Below, one piece after another: positions 9,547 to 18,031 of a stretch of 64,000 nucleotides of DNA. Source of the stretch: Chryseobacterium sediminis (GTDB lineage: Bacteria; Bacteroidota; Bacteroidia; Flavobacteriales; Weeksellaceae). The translations under genes were made by a program, and so were the position numbers. The stretch's first letter is position 1; each line of letters begins with the position of its first letter. The stretch covers positions 1,791,937 to 1,855,936 of the forward strand of contig NZ_VUNZ01000001.1 in NCBI RefSeq assembly GCF_008386505.1, given 5' to 3'. The notes beneath the pieces were generated by a model. The model was not told the origin of the DNA, did not search any database, and was given only the letters and a program-made list of their open reading frames with translations.

Positions 9547-9777
9547 ATGAAGTACATTCTTGAGTTAGTACTCACTGCCATTATTATTTTCTTTGTCTGG
9601 AATATTCTTAAAAGGATTTTCTTTAAGACATTTTATAGTTACCGTTTTAATAACAATAATCAAAACAACGGGCAGCAGGACATACACAACTCGAATAAGA
9701 ATAACAAACAGAACCTTAACTGGGATGCAGAAACTGTAGACTTTGAAGAGGTAAAAGAGAGTAAGGACAAAAGGTAA
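9547..9777 (+). CDS. DUF4834 family small membrane protein
   Basis: A 76-residue protein with one N-terminal transmembrane helix (about residues 3-22, LELVLTAIIIFFVWNILKRI). An Asn/Lys-rich cytoplasmic tail follows and ends in an acidic-basic segment (DAETVDFEEVKESKDKR). The architecture and the WDAETVDFEEV-like motif match DUF4834 of Bacteroidota, whose function is unknown. It lies 31 bp upstream of the YfhO-like gene, a common arrangement in Flavobacteriia as I recall, and is probably co-transcribed with it. Confidence 0.72.
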   Translation: MKYILELVLTAIIIFFVWNILKRIFFKTFYSYRFNNNNQNNGQQDIHNSNKNNKQNLNWDAETVDFEEVKESKDKR

Positions 9778-9808
9778 ACATTCCAAGAAATAAAAGATAA
9801 TAACCAGC

Positions 9809-12349
9809 ATGGCAAAAAATAAAAACTTCATTTATATTGCAGCTTCATTAGTAGTATTTATAGTTTTAGCATTTTTATATTCCACTCCTGTATTTACAGG
9901 AAAACAACTTTTCCAGCACGATATTGTGCAATACAGAGGAGGCGCAAAAGAACTGCTCGACTATAGAGCGAATACCGGAAATGAGACCTATTGGAGCGAC
10001 TCCATGTTTGGGGGAATGCCGACTTATCAGATGGGAAGCCAGTTCAAAGGTGACATCATCAAAAAAATCGACAGCAATCTAAATTTCCTGCCAAGGCCGG
10101 TTAATTATCTCTTCCTGCTATTTGCAGGTTTTTTCCTTTTGGGAATGGTAGTGGTCAGAAACTGGAAGTATGCACTTTTAGGAGCTACTTTCTTCGGACT
10201 TTCGACCTATTTTTATATCATTATTGCAGCCGGTCACAATGGTAAAGTAAATACCATTGAATATTTTGCACCGCTGTTAGCCGGAATTTTACTGGTTTAT
10301 ATCAGAAAAAAATACATCTGGGGATTCATTGTTACTACCCTTTTTATGGGGCTTCAGATTGCAGCCAATCACCCACAGATGACCTATTATCTGTTCCTTG
10401 CACTAGGATTTTTATTCTTGTCTGAACTGATCAGAGCAATACAGAAAAAGACACCAATGAAGCATTTCCTTATTTCATCAGGAATTATTGCTGCATCATG
10501 CATTATCGGAGTTGGAATGAATTCACAAAGAATCATGGCCAATTCTGAGTATGTAAAAGAAACGGTTCGTGGAAAACAGATCTTAGATAACGACAGTCAC
10601 ACTTCAGGAAAATCCGGAATGGATAAAGAAAGTATGCTGATGTGGAGCTATGGACAGCTTGAAACGTTAAACCTTTTCATCCCAAGACTGATGGGTGGCG
10701 GAAGCCAGGAGCCGGAAGGAAAAGAAATGATGAACAGGGTTCAGGAACTGGTTCAGGAAAATGTAGGGTCACAGGCTGAAATGGACAGAATTTCAAAAGG
10801 TTTCAGCGGAATGACTTACTGGGGAGATCAGCCGGGAACTTCAGGACCTGCTTATCAGGGAGCTATTGTATGTTTCCTTGCTTTATTAGGCTTTTTCTTT
10901 GCCGGAAAAAAATACCGATACTGGATTTTAGGTGCTTCTATCCTGACTATTTTACTGGCTTGGGGAAGCAATTTTATGCCGTTATCTGACTTCTTTATAG
11001 ATTATGTTCCGTTCTATAATAAATTCAGAGCGCCTTCTTCAATTCTGGTTGTCGTAGAATTATTATTCCCTTTGATTGCCATTCTCGGATTATACAGATT
11101 CTTCACAGACGAAGAGTTGACTGAAGAATACAAACAGAAAATTCTTATGTACGTAGGAGGTGGAACTTTAGGATTTTTATTAATTCTTTTAATCTTCGGA
11201 AAATCATTATTAGGATTTTCAACAGAAAGCGAAAAGACTTATTTTCCTCCTTTCCTACTGGATTATCTTGTAGATGAAAGATATAAACTATTCAGAATAG
11301 ATGCCATAAAAGCATTTATTTATGTAGCGATTACAGCGGTTGCTCTATTCCTGACTTTAAAGAAAAAGCTGAATCAAAATATTGCTCTGATAGTAATTGG
11401 AGTTGTAAGTTTATTTGACCTATGGACCGTAAACAAACGTTATTTGAATGACGAAAACTACGTAGATAAAATATTTGCTGAAAATCCTTTCCAGACAGAA
11501 AGTTCAGATCTGCTTGCTGAAAAAGTTCAGGGGAATCCCAATCTGGAATCTATTTTATCCAATGTAAACATCAACAAAACATTGGAAACAATTGCTGAAA
11601 AAGACAAAACTCACTATAGAATTTACAACCAGACACTGGGTGTAACAAGTGAAACCAATACCTCTTATTTTAAAGCTTCAATTGGTGGTTACCACGCCGT
11701 AAAACTAAGAAGATATGATGACGTTCTGAATGAATATATCAATAATGTAGACAGTGTAAAAACACCTAATATTTTAAACTTATTAAATGCCAAGTACATG
11801 GTTTTCGGGGGACCAGAGCAGCCACAGGTTGTTCCTAATCCAAAAGCCAATGGAAATGCATGGTTTGTAAGTGATTTAAAGTTTGTAGATACTCCTAATC
11901 AGGAAATTAAATCCATCGGGACGATTGACAACAAGAAAACGGCCGTTATTGCATCATCTGATAAATCATATTTTGACAATAAACCGGTTCAGGCAGATTC
12001 TACAGCATTTATCAATCTTACAAAATATCAGCCTAACGAACTTGAATTTAAATCTCAGTCGAAGACACCTCAATTAGCCGTATTCTCTGAAGTTTATTAT
12101 CCTCACGGATGGAAAGTACTGGTAGATGAGAAAGAAGTTCCTTATGTGAAAGCAGATTACTTACTTCGTGCAGTACATGTTCCTGCAGGAAACCACCACA
12201 TCAGAATGGTTTTTGAACCAGAAGTGATTGAAAAAGGAAAATGGGTTTCTCTTCTTTCATTCGGATTATTTATCCTGCTGTCTGCATTTGGAATTTTCTG
12301 GATGAATAAGAACAAGAAAAAAGAGATTTTAGCTGAACAAAAAGCTTAA
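9809..12349 (+). CDS. YfhO-like multi-spanning membrane protein
   Basis: An 846-residue integral membrane protein. The N-terminal two-thirds holds about a dozen hydrophobic helices, including one at 8-26 and helices in the 100-240 and 350-560 regions. The first extracytoplasmic loop contains the FQHDIVQYRGGAKEL and MFGGMPTYQMG motifs typical of YfhO proteins. A large soluble domain (about 565-805) precedes a last helix and a lysine-rich tail. YfhO is a GT-C-fold family implicated in transfer of sugars from lipid carriers to cell-wall polymers in Gram-positives. The acceptor here is unknown, but the following glycosyltransferase gene fits an envelope glycan role. Confidence 0.85.
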   Translation: MAKNKNFIYIAASLVVFIVLAFLYSTPVFTGKQLFQHDIVQYRGGAKELLDYRANTGNETYWSDSMFGGMPTYQMGSQFKGDIIKKIDSNLNFLPRPVNYLFLLFAGFFLLGMVVVRNWKYALLGATFFGLSTYFYIIIAAGHNGKVNTIEYFAPLLAGILLVYIRKKYIWGFIVTTLFMGLQIAANHPQMTYYLFLALGFLFLSELIRAIQKKTPMKHFLISSGIIAASCIIGVGMNSQRIMANSEYVKETVRGKQILDNDSHTSGKSGMDKESMLMWSYGQLETLNLFIPRLMGGGSQEPEGKEMMNRVQELVQENVGSQAEMDRISKGFSGMTYWGDQPGTSGPAYQGAIVCFLALLGFFFAGKKYRYWILGASILTILLAWGSNFMPLSDFFIDYVPFYNKFRAPSSILVVVELLFPLIAILGLYRFFTDEELTEEYKQKILMYVGGGTLGFLLILLIFGKSLLGFSTESEKTYFPPFLLDYLVDERYKLFRIDAIKAFIYVAITAVALFLTLKKKLNQNIALIVIGVVSLFDLWTVNKRYLNDENYVDKIFAENPFQTESSDLLAEKVQGNPNLESILSNVNINKTLETIAEKDKTHYRIYNQTLGVTSETNTSYFKASIGGYHAVKLRRYDDVLNEYINNVDSVKTPNILNLLNAKYMVFGGPEQPQVVPNPKANGNAWFVSDLKFVDTPNQEIKSIGTIDNKKTAVIASSDKSYFDNKPVQADSTAFINLTKYQPNELEFKSQSKTPQLAVFSEVYYPHGWKVLVDEKEVPYVKADYLLRAVHVPAGNHHIRMVFEPEVIEKGKWVSLLSFGLFILLSAFGIFWMNKNKKKEILAEQKA

Positions 12350-12397
12350 AACAATATAATATTGCGCAATGTCATTCTGAATGGCAAATTATTCAAA

Positions 12398-13690
12398 ATG
12401 GAACAGAAAAAAATATTGATTATCACCTATTACTGGCCTCCTGCGGGAGGTCCTGGTGTTCAAAGATGGCTGAAGTTTGCAAAATATCTGCCGGATTTCG
12501 GATGGAAACCTATTATTTATACTCCGGAAAACCCAAGCTACCCTTTGCTGGACGAAACCCTGATGAAAGATGTTCCCGAAAATATCGAGATGGTGAGAAC
12601 CAGAATCTGGGAACCTTATCAGCTGGCTGAAAAACTGAATAAAAGCAATAAAAAATTTAAAGCAGGACAGTTTGATGTAGGGAAAAATCAAAGCTGGAAA
12701 TCCAGACTTTCAATCTGGGTAAGGGGTAATTTTTTCATTCCCGATGCCAGAGTTTTTTGGGTAAAACCTTCCATTACATTTTTGGAGAAATATCTGAAAG
12801 AAAATAAAATAGATACCATTGTAACTTCGGGTCCTCCCCACTCTCTTCATCTGATTGGTTTGGGACTTAAAAATAAAATGCCTGACCTGAAATGGATTGC
12901 TGATTTCCGTGATCCATGGACAGAAATTTCTTATTACAAACATCTGAAACTAACCAAAAGTTCAGATAAAAAACATCGTCAGCTGGAAAGTGCTGTATTT
13001 AAAAATGCAGACATCACCTTAGCTACAAGCTATACTGATGCAGAAAACTTTAGAAATGCTGGAGCTAATGCCGTTTGTATTACGAATGGATTTGATGAAA
13101 GTGATTCAGACGGCAAAGTAAAAGGACAGCATAGTAAAAATCAATTTACTTTAAGCTATATCGGGGTTTTAGAACAACTCAGAAATCCTGAAAACCTTTG
13201 GAAAGCACTTGATGAACTGGTGAAGGAAAATGCTGAGTTTGCAACTGATTTTAAGTTGAAATTTGTAGGAAGAATAGATGATAAAATTCTTCAGTCTATC
13301 GAAAATTCAAGTCTGAAAAATCATATTCTGAACCTTGGATATCTTGCTCATGGTAAAGCTGTGGAGGAAATGCAAAATTCGGAATTGCTTCTTATTACTA
13401 ATTTCCCGAACGAATCTTCAAAAGGAATTATCCCCGGAAAAATATTTGAATATCTGGCTTCGGGAAAACAGATTCTGTCATTCGGCCCGGACAAAGCTGA
13501 TGTTGCAAAAATTCTGGATGAAACCCAGGCAGGAAAACATTTCAGTTATCAGGATACAGAAACAGTTAAGAAATTTATTCTTGAAAAATTCATCCTTTGG
13601 AAAAACGGAAATCTTCTCGAAAACACTCAGCATATAGAGCAGTTCTCAAGAAAAAACCTAACCCGTCAGCTGACTGAAATTTTAAGATAA
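12398..13690 (+). CDS. Glycosyltransferase family 4-like protein
   Basis: About 430 residues with the two Rossmann domains of a GT-B glycosyltransferase. The N-terminus TYYWPPAGGPGVQRWLKFAK is the classical family-4 donor-domain start. The C-terminal domain contains LSYIGVLEQLRNPE and GIIPGKIFEYLASGKQILSFG, where the E of KIFEYL marks the nucleotide-sugar site. I take the ATG at 12398 (MEQKKILIITYYWPP); an in-frame alternative at 12362 adds twelve residues and may be spurious. It follows the YfhO-like gene by about 48 bp, so both probably serve a cell-surface glycan. Sugar and acceptor cannot be read from the sequence. Confidence 0.87.
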   Translation: MEQKKILIITYYWPPAGGPGVQRWLKFAKYLPDFGWKPIIYTPENPSYPLLDETLMKDVPENIEMVRTRIWEPYQLAEKLNKSNKKFKAGQFDVGKNQSWKSRLSIWVRGNFFIPDARVFWVKPSITFLEKYLKENKIDTIVTSGPPHSLHLIGLGLKNKMPDLKWIADFRDPWTEISYYKHLKLTKSSDKKHRQLESAVFKNADITLATSYTDAENFRNAGANAVCITNGFDESDSDGKVKGQHSKNQFTLSYIGVLEQLRNPENLWKALDELVKENAEFATDFKLKFVGRIDDKILQSIENSSLKNHILNLGYLAHGKAVEEMQNSELLLITNFPNESSKGIIPGKIFEYLASGKQILSFGPDKADVAKILDETQAGKHFSYQDTETVKKFILEKFILWKNGNLLENTQHIEQFSRKNLTRQLTEILR

Positions 13691-13736
13691 AAAAGAATCG
13701 GGGCCGGAAACTTTGTTTCCGGCCCCGATTCTTTTT
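13690..13736. terminator. Strong bidirectional terminator between convergent genes
   Basis: A perfect 21-bp inverted repeat (13690-13710 with 13716-13736) encloses a 5-base loop CTTTG. A/T runs at both ends make it work in either direction, for the glycosyltransferase gene on plus and the lipoprotein gene on minus. Confidence 0.93.
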
Positions 13737-13743
13737 ATAACTT

Positions 13744-14385
13744 CTAAATCGTCCATTGGTCATTTACCACGGCAATCAGATAATATTTTCCCTGAAATTC
13801 TTCAAATACAAAACGGAGTGTTTTCCAATCCATTTCGCCATTTTTTTCAGTTCCTTTGATATAGTTTTCGGTGAAATCATCTTTGGAGTAAATTTCCTTT
13901 AAATTATTCAGAGAATTACCTCCGCCGATGAATTTATTCAGTGAATATTGTGATGCTGTAAAATCTTTTGAAAAGACCCATTTACCAAGATAATCATTAA
14001 CCGTTGCTTTATAAGGATCTCCTGAGCCGTCATGCGCTCCCCATGTGAATAATGTTTTGGTAGGCTGATATTTTTCAAACTCTGCTTTAGAAAAATGTTT
14101 GTCTCCTTTTATATCCACAAAAGCATACATTGAAAAACGGATTCCTTTTTCAGGGTGGATCAAGGCAGCGAAACTGGTATAGTCTTTATTTTTCAGAGCC
14201 TTCAAAACCTCATCATTGGTCTGTTTCAAAACAGCTTCTTTATTAGCAATATTCTGAACAGTGCCTGCACTGTCAGTTTTATTTTGAGCTATAGAATCAA
14301 TCACATTGGGAACAGGTTTTCCTGCCTCTTTTTTACAGGCAACAACCAAAACCAAAACAACCAATGGAATAAGTAATTTTTTCAT
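13744..14385 (-). CDS. Predicted lipoprotein of unknown function
   Basis: A 213-residue protein with a lipoprotein signal, MKKLLIPLVVLVLVVACKKE, lipidated at C17. I chose the ATG at 14385; an upstream extension to 14430 would bury the signal peptide. The mature part starts with a low-complexity Asn/Ser/Thr linker, then a compact alpha/beta domain with FAALIHPEKGIRFSMYAFVD and VFEEFQGKYYLIAVVNDQWT. The layout recalls periplasmic NTF2-like lipoproteins of Flavobacteriia, but I do not recognise a named family. It ends at the bidirectional terminator and is a single minus-strand gene. Confidence 0.72.
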   Translation of the reverse strand: MKKLLIPLVVLVLVVACKKEAGKPVPNVIDSIAQNKTDSAGTVQNIANKEAVLKQTNDEVLKALKNKDYTSFAALIHPEKGIRFSMYAFVDIKGDKHFSKAEFEKYQPTKTLFTWGAHDGSGDPYKATVNDYLGKWVFSKDFTASQYSLNKFIGGGNSLNNLKEIYSKDDFTENYIKGTEKNGEMDWKTLRFVFEEFQGKYYLIAVVNDQWTI

Positions 14386-14516
14386 ATTTAAAATTTTGCA
14401 ATTGGTAAAAAACACCAAAACTGATGCCAAGCGATAAATAATTTAAAGAGATAAAGACTATGAGAGTTGCCGGGCTACAGCTTCTCATTTTAAAAATTAC
14501 ATCGTACATTTGTTAG

Positions 14517-15482
14517 ATGGAAATGTTGGATATTCTCATTATCGGAGCGGGGCCAATAGGTTTGAACTGTGCCCTCGAAGCTCAAAAAAACAATCTTAGT
14601 CATTTAATCATAGAAAAAGGAACCATTGTCAACTCTCTGTACAATTATCCTTTATATATGCGTTTTTTCTCCACTGCAGAAAAACTGGAAATTGATGAAA
14701 TTCCCTTTATTTCGACAGCTCCCAAACCGGGAAGGCAGGAAGCTCTGGAATACTATCAGGGAATTGCGCGACAAAAAAAGCTTAACATCAATCTGTATGA
14801 AAAAGTATTGAACGTTTCTAAGAGCAACGAACGGTTTGAGATAAAAACAACCAAAGCAAATTATCTGGCCAAAAATGTAGTGATTGCTACCGGATTCTAT
14901 GACATTCCTAATCTTATGAATATTCCCGGTGAAAATCTTCCAAAAGTAAAGCATTATTACACTGAACCTTATCCTTACGCAAAACAGAAAATCGTAGTGG
15001 TGGGATCAAGTAATTCTGCGGTAGATGCAGCTCTTGAAACCTATAGAAAAGGGGCTGAAGTAACGATGATTATTCGTCATTCCGAGATTTCCAAAAGTGT
15101 AAAATACTGGGTAAAACCGGATATAGAAAACAGAATTGCAGAAGGCAGCATTAAGGCTCATTTTAATGCTGAAATGATTGAAATAAAAGACAATACGGTT
15201 ACTTTTAAAGACGAAAACGGAGACATTCACGAAATTGACAATGATTTTGTGCTGGCCATGACAGGTTATCTTCCTGATTTTGATTTTCTGAGAAATTCAG
15301 GTATTGAACTCAACGGTGACTGTCTGAACCCGTTTTATAATCTTGAAACGATGGAAACCAATATTCCCAATCTCTATCTTGCAGGAGTAGTATGTGGTGG
15401 AAAAGATACTCATCTCTGGTTCATTGAAAACTCAAGAATTCATGCCAATATGATTATCAATACTATTCTTTCCAGATCTTAA
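14517..15482 (+). CDS. ypdA: YpdA family putative bacillithiol disulfide reductase
   Basis: A 321-residue FAD/NAD(P)H oxidoreductase. The FAD-binding motif is IIGAGPIGLNCALEA (near the N-terminus), and the second dinucleotide site is VVVGSSNSAVDAALE (about 161-175). The lack of a CxxC redox pair and the characteristic NYPLYMRFFSTAEKLEI segment point to YpdA (Bdr) rather than thioredoxin reductase. YpdA reduces bacillithiol disulfide using NADPH in Firmicutes, and Bacteroidota commonly carry it, so the organism probably makes bacillithiol. Start at M1 (14517) or M3. It is monocistronic, bounded by a strong hairpin downstream. Confidence 0.9.
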   Translation: MEMLDILIIGAGPIGLNCALEAQKNNLSHLIIEKGTIVNSLYNYPLYMRFFSTAEKLEIDEIPFISTAPKPGRQEALEYYQGIARQKKLNINLYEKVLNVSKSNERFEIKTTKANYLAKNVVIATGFYDIPNLMNIPGENLPKVKHYYTEPYPYAKQKIVVVGSSNSAVDAALETYRKGAEVTMIIRHSEISKSVKYWVKPDIENRIAEGSIKAHFNAEMIEIKDNTVTFKDENGDIHEIDNDFVLAMTGYLPDFDFLRNSGIELNGDCLNPFYNLETMETNIPNLYLAGVVCGGKDTHLWFIENSRIHANMIINTILSRS

Positions 15483-15502
15483 TTGGATGAATACATTGAT
15501 AT

Positions 15503-15545
15503 GAAAAGGCGGATAATTCTCAATGTTAGAATTATCCGCCTTTTC
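15503..15545. terminator. Bidirectional terminator after ypdA
   Basis: A perfect 18-bp stem (15503-15520 with 15528-15545) has a 7-base loop CAATGTT and TTTT/AAAA on its outer ends. It lies between the convergent ypdA and MFS genes. Confidence 0.9.
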
Positions 15546-15578
15546 AGTTTATTACTATCAATCAGAGTTTTATTGTCT

Positions 15579-16817
15579 CTATATCAATTTATCTTCAACT
15601 TTATTCTTATCCTTAAGCATCCATGGAATGATAAAGTAAAACCCGATGGCAATAGCTACAGCCAGCACACCAGTTCCAATCCATAATGTGTTAAAGCCTA
15701 ATTTTTCAGCAATAAGTGTTCCTATATAAGGTGTAATGATGAATGCTATAGAAAATGACATCCCGTTCAATCCCATGTAAGCACCTTTATTATTCTCTCC
15801 TGAACGTAATGCCGTAATGGTTGACATGAAAGGAAGTGTCCATATTTCTCCCACACAAAGTAATGTCATAGACAGCACAAGGGTAATCATACTATAATCG
15901 AAAGCCAGCATTGCATAAGAAACTCCACACAGGAAGGTCCCGATAAGCATGGTAAAAGCTAATGTAAAATACTTCTCAGCAATCTGTACCAGTCCCATTT
16001 CAAGCAATACAATCAGAAAACCGCTGTATCCAAGAATATACCCGATATTTTGCTGACTCATATGGGCAGTATCTTTATAAAATATGGTCAATGTACTGAA
16101 CAACTGGAAGAAACATATGGAGAATAGCATACAGAATACACAGTAAATCAAAAATTTTCCATCTTTGTATGGAGAACTTTCTTTCTTAATAACAATTGCT
16201 TCTTTTACTTTTTTCGCCTGTTGCTTGGCTAATTTTGCACGGTCTTTAAAGAACCATATATACATCAACCCTGCCAGCAAAGCAGCCAGTGCATTACTGA
16301 AAAACAGAAATTCATAAGAAATAGCAGATAAAATACCTCCCAATGCCGGACCGATAGAAAACCCAAGATTGACGGCCATTCTGTTCAGTGAAAAGGCACG
16401 GGTAATATTTTCAGGCTTTGCATATTTGGTAATTGCTACTGAGTTTGCCGGACGAAAAGTTTCACTTACAATACTTTGAGCCAGAATAATCCCTGCCAAT
16501 CCTGCTTCTGTTATAAAAAGCGGTATTAAACAAAATAAAGGAACACTGAGAAGTAAACTCAGGCTCTGTACCCTATATTCACCAATTTTATCTGTGATCA
16601 TTCCTCCCAGCCACGAACCAATGACCGAACCTATTCCAAAAAAGCTCAGTACGATTCCTGAATTTTCAATACTAAAATGTAAATGATTCGTCATATAAAC
16701 TCCCAGAAACGGAAGTACCATAGAACCAGCTCTGTTGATGAGCATTACCAACGCCAGCATCCAACTCTCCTGCGAGAGTCCTTTAAAAGAACTCGTATAT
16801 ACGTTAATTAGTCTCAC
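15579..16817 (-). CDS. MFS transporter
   Basis: A 412-residue major facilitator with about twelve predicted transmembrane helices. It has the DHA-type loop-2/3 motif GSWLGGMITDKIGEYRVQ (about 68-85) and a central basic cytoplasmic loop (KDRAKLAKQQAKKVKEAIV). The N-terminus resembles drug or metabolite exporters (YdhP/YfcJ-like), but no substrate can be assigned. It is divergent from the AraC gene across 246 bp that carries an 8-bp inverted repeat at 16893-16911, a possible operator. The start is the ATG at 16817. Confidence 0.88.
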   Translation of the reverse strand: MRLINVYTSSFKGLSQESWMLALVMLINRAGSMVLPFLGVYMTNHLHFSIENSGIVLSFFGIGSVIGSWLGGMITDKIGEYRVQSLSLLLSVPLFCLIPLFITEAGLAGIILAQSIVSETFRPANSVAITKYAKPENITRAFSLNRMAVNLGFSIGPALGGILSAISYEFLFFSNALAALLAGLMYIWFFKDRAKLAKQQAKKVKEAIVIKKESSPYKDGKFLIYCVFCMLFSICFFQLFSTLTIFYKDTAHMSQQNIGYILGYSGFLIVLLEMGLVQIAEKYFTLAFTMLIGTFLCGVSYAMLAFDYSMITLVLSMTLLCVGEIWTLPFMSTITALRSGENNKGAYMGLNGMSFSIAFIITPYIGTLIAEKLGFNTLWIGTGVLAVAIAIGFYFIIPWMLKDKNKVEDKLI

Positions 16818-16892
16818 AATAATATTTTGGGGAAATTTGAAAGTGCAAAATTAGATAAAAATAACCCAAAAGCCCTTGTTTAGCCCATTTTT

Positions 16893-16911
16893 TTATCAAT
16901 AACATTGATAA
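16893..16911. promoter_or_regulatory. Inverted repeat, candidate operator
   Basis: TTATCAATAACATTGATAA is a perfect 8-bp inverted repeat with a 3-bp spacer, 76 bp upstream of the MFS start and 153 bp upstream of the AraC gene. A dimeric regulator could bind it. No T-tract follows, so it is not a terminator. Confidence 0.45.
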
Positions 16912-17063
16912 GAACATACAATTAACTGTATCCTGAAAAAAACGGATTTTTTTAATACATAATCTCCAAAAACTTTTATAAAAACCGTAAATTGCAGTAA
17001 CAATAGGGGTTTTTAGACTAAAATTACTTAAAAACACAATAAAAATTTAACCAATACGCAAGA

Positions 17064-17942
17064 ATGGTAACCTACGAGAATTTACATGATACGCTATCTT
17101 TTTACAGTATTGACTGTCGGCAATCTTATTATATTTCTTCCGGAAAACCTATTTTTGAGTTTCCTAAAGCTCCTTTCAGGATGGATTATTATGCTCTGTG
17201 TATCTGTACTGCAGGAGAAATCAATATTGAGATAGACCGTCAGAAATATAAAGTAGATGCACACAGTTTTCTTATGGCTGCTCCTTCTACCATCGTAAAA
17301 TTTGGAAAAACCAGTGATGATTTTACCATGAAACTGCTTTTCTTTGATAAGAATTTTCTGATTAAAAATATTTCCAATCCTTTCATCATTGAAAAAATGA
17401 ATCTTTTCTCCAAAGGGTCTTACAGTATTGTGAAAACTACTTCAAAAAATTCTTCGTTGCTACAAAATCTCCTGGATTATCTTGAAAAAAAATCGAGGAA
17501 GCAGGGTAAATTTACAGAAGAAATCATCCGGACCATTATTTTTAATCTGCTGCTTGAAACTGCTGAGATTATGGAACAGGAGAATTCTTTAACTCCGGGA
17601 AAGGAGGATGGAAAAAAAGATCTTTATCTGAAATTCAGCAAACTTATCAGGGAAAATATCAGGCAGCAGCGAACGGTTCAGTTTTATGCAGACCAGCTGC
17701 ATGTTTCTAATAAATATCTCATAGAAATTATTAAAAAATCAAGTGGTAAAACACCTCATGAGGTTATTGATGAAACCCTGCTGAAAGAAGCTTACGTCAT
17801 GCTTGGGAATTCTGATATTACGATTTCAGAGATTGCATTTGAACTTCAATTTAATTCGGCTTCTGCATTTGGACGTTTTTTCAAAAAACATACTACTCTC
17901 TCTCCCTCAGAATACAGAATTAAAGAAAATATTCAGTCATAA
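17064..17942 (+). CDS. AraC family transcriptional regulator, probably controls oleate hydratase
   Basis: A 292-residue regulator. Residues about 20-180 form a cupin-like sensory domain (YALCICTAGEINIEIDRQKY). The C-terminal 100 residues form the double helix-turn-helix of AraC proteins (FYADQLHVSNKYLIEIIKKS and ISEIAFELQFNSASAFGRFF, then HTTLSPSEYR). It lies directly upstream of the oleate hydratase gene, with 89 bp between. That interval carries three copies of a TTGGGGATA-like direct repeat beginning 4 bp after the stop, the layout expected for AraC binding sites. Regulation of ohyA by fatty acids is inferred, not shown. Confidence 0.9.
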   Translation: MVTYENLHDTLSFYSIDCRQSYYISSGKPIFEFPKAPFRMDYYALCICTAGEINIEIDRQKYKVDAHSFLMAAPSTIVKFGKTSDDFTMKLLFFDKNFLIKNISNPFIIEKMNLFSKGSYSIVKTTSKNSSLLQNLLDYLEKKSRKQGKFTEEIIRTIIFNLLLETAEIMEQENSLTPGKEDGKKDLYLKFSKLIRENIRQQRTVQFYADQLHVSNKYLIEIIKKSSGKTPHEVIDETLLKEAYVMLGNSDITISEIAFELQFNSASAFGRFFKKHTTLSPSEYRIKENIQS

Positions 17943-17946
17943 GAAT

Positions 17947-17994
17947 TTGGGGATAATAATTCTGAACTTGGGGATATATATCGCTTTGGGAATA
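17947..17994 (+). promoter_or_regulatory. Direct-repeat operator array upstream of oleate hydratase
   Basis: TTGGGGATA occurs at 17947-17955 and 17968-17976 (21 bp apart, two helical turns), with a one-mismatch copy TTGGGAATA at 17986-17994. A -7-like TACCTTTA lies at 17999-18006 and ohyA starts at 18032. Direct repeats two turns apart just upstream of a promoter are typical of AraC activators, and an AraC gene is adjacent. Confidence 0.6.
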
Positions 17995-18031
17995 GAGGTA
18001 CCTTTATACTGTTAATTAAAAACAATACAAA

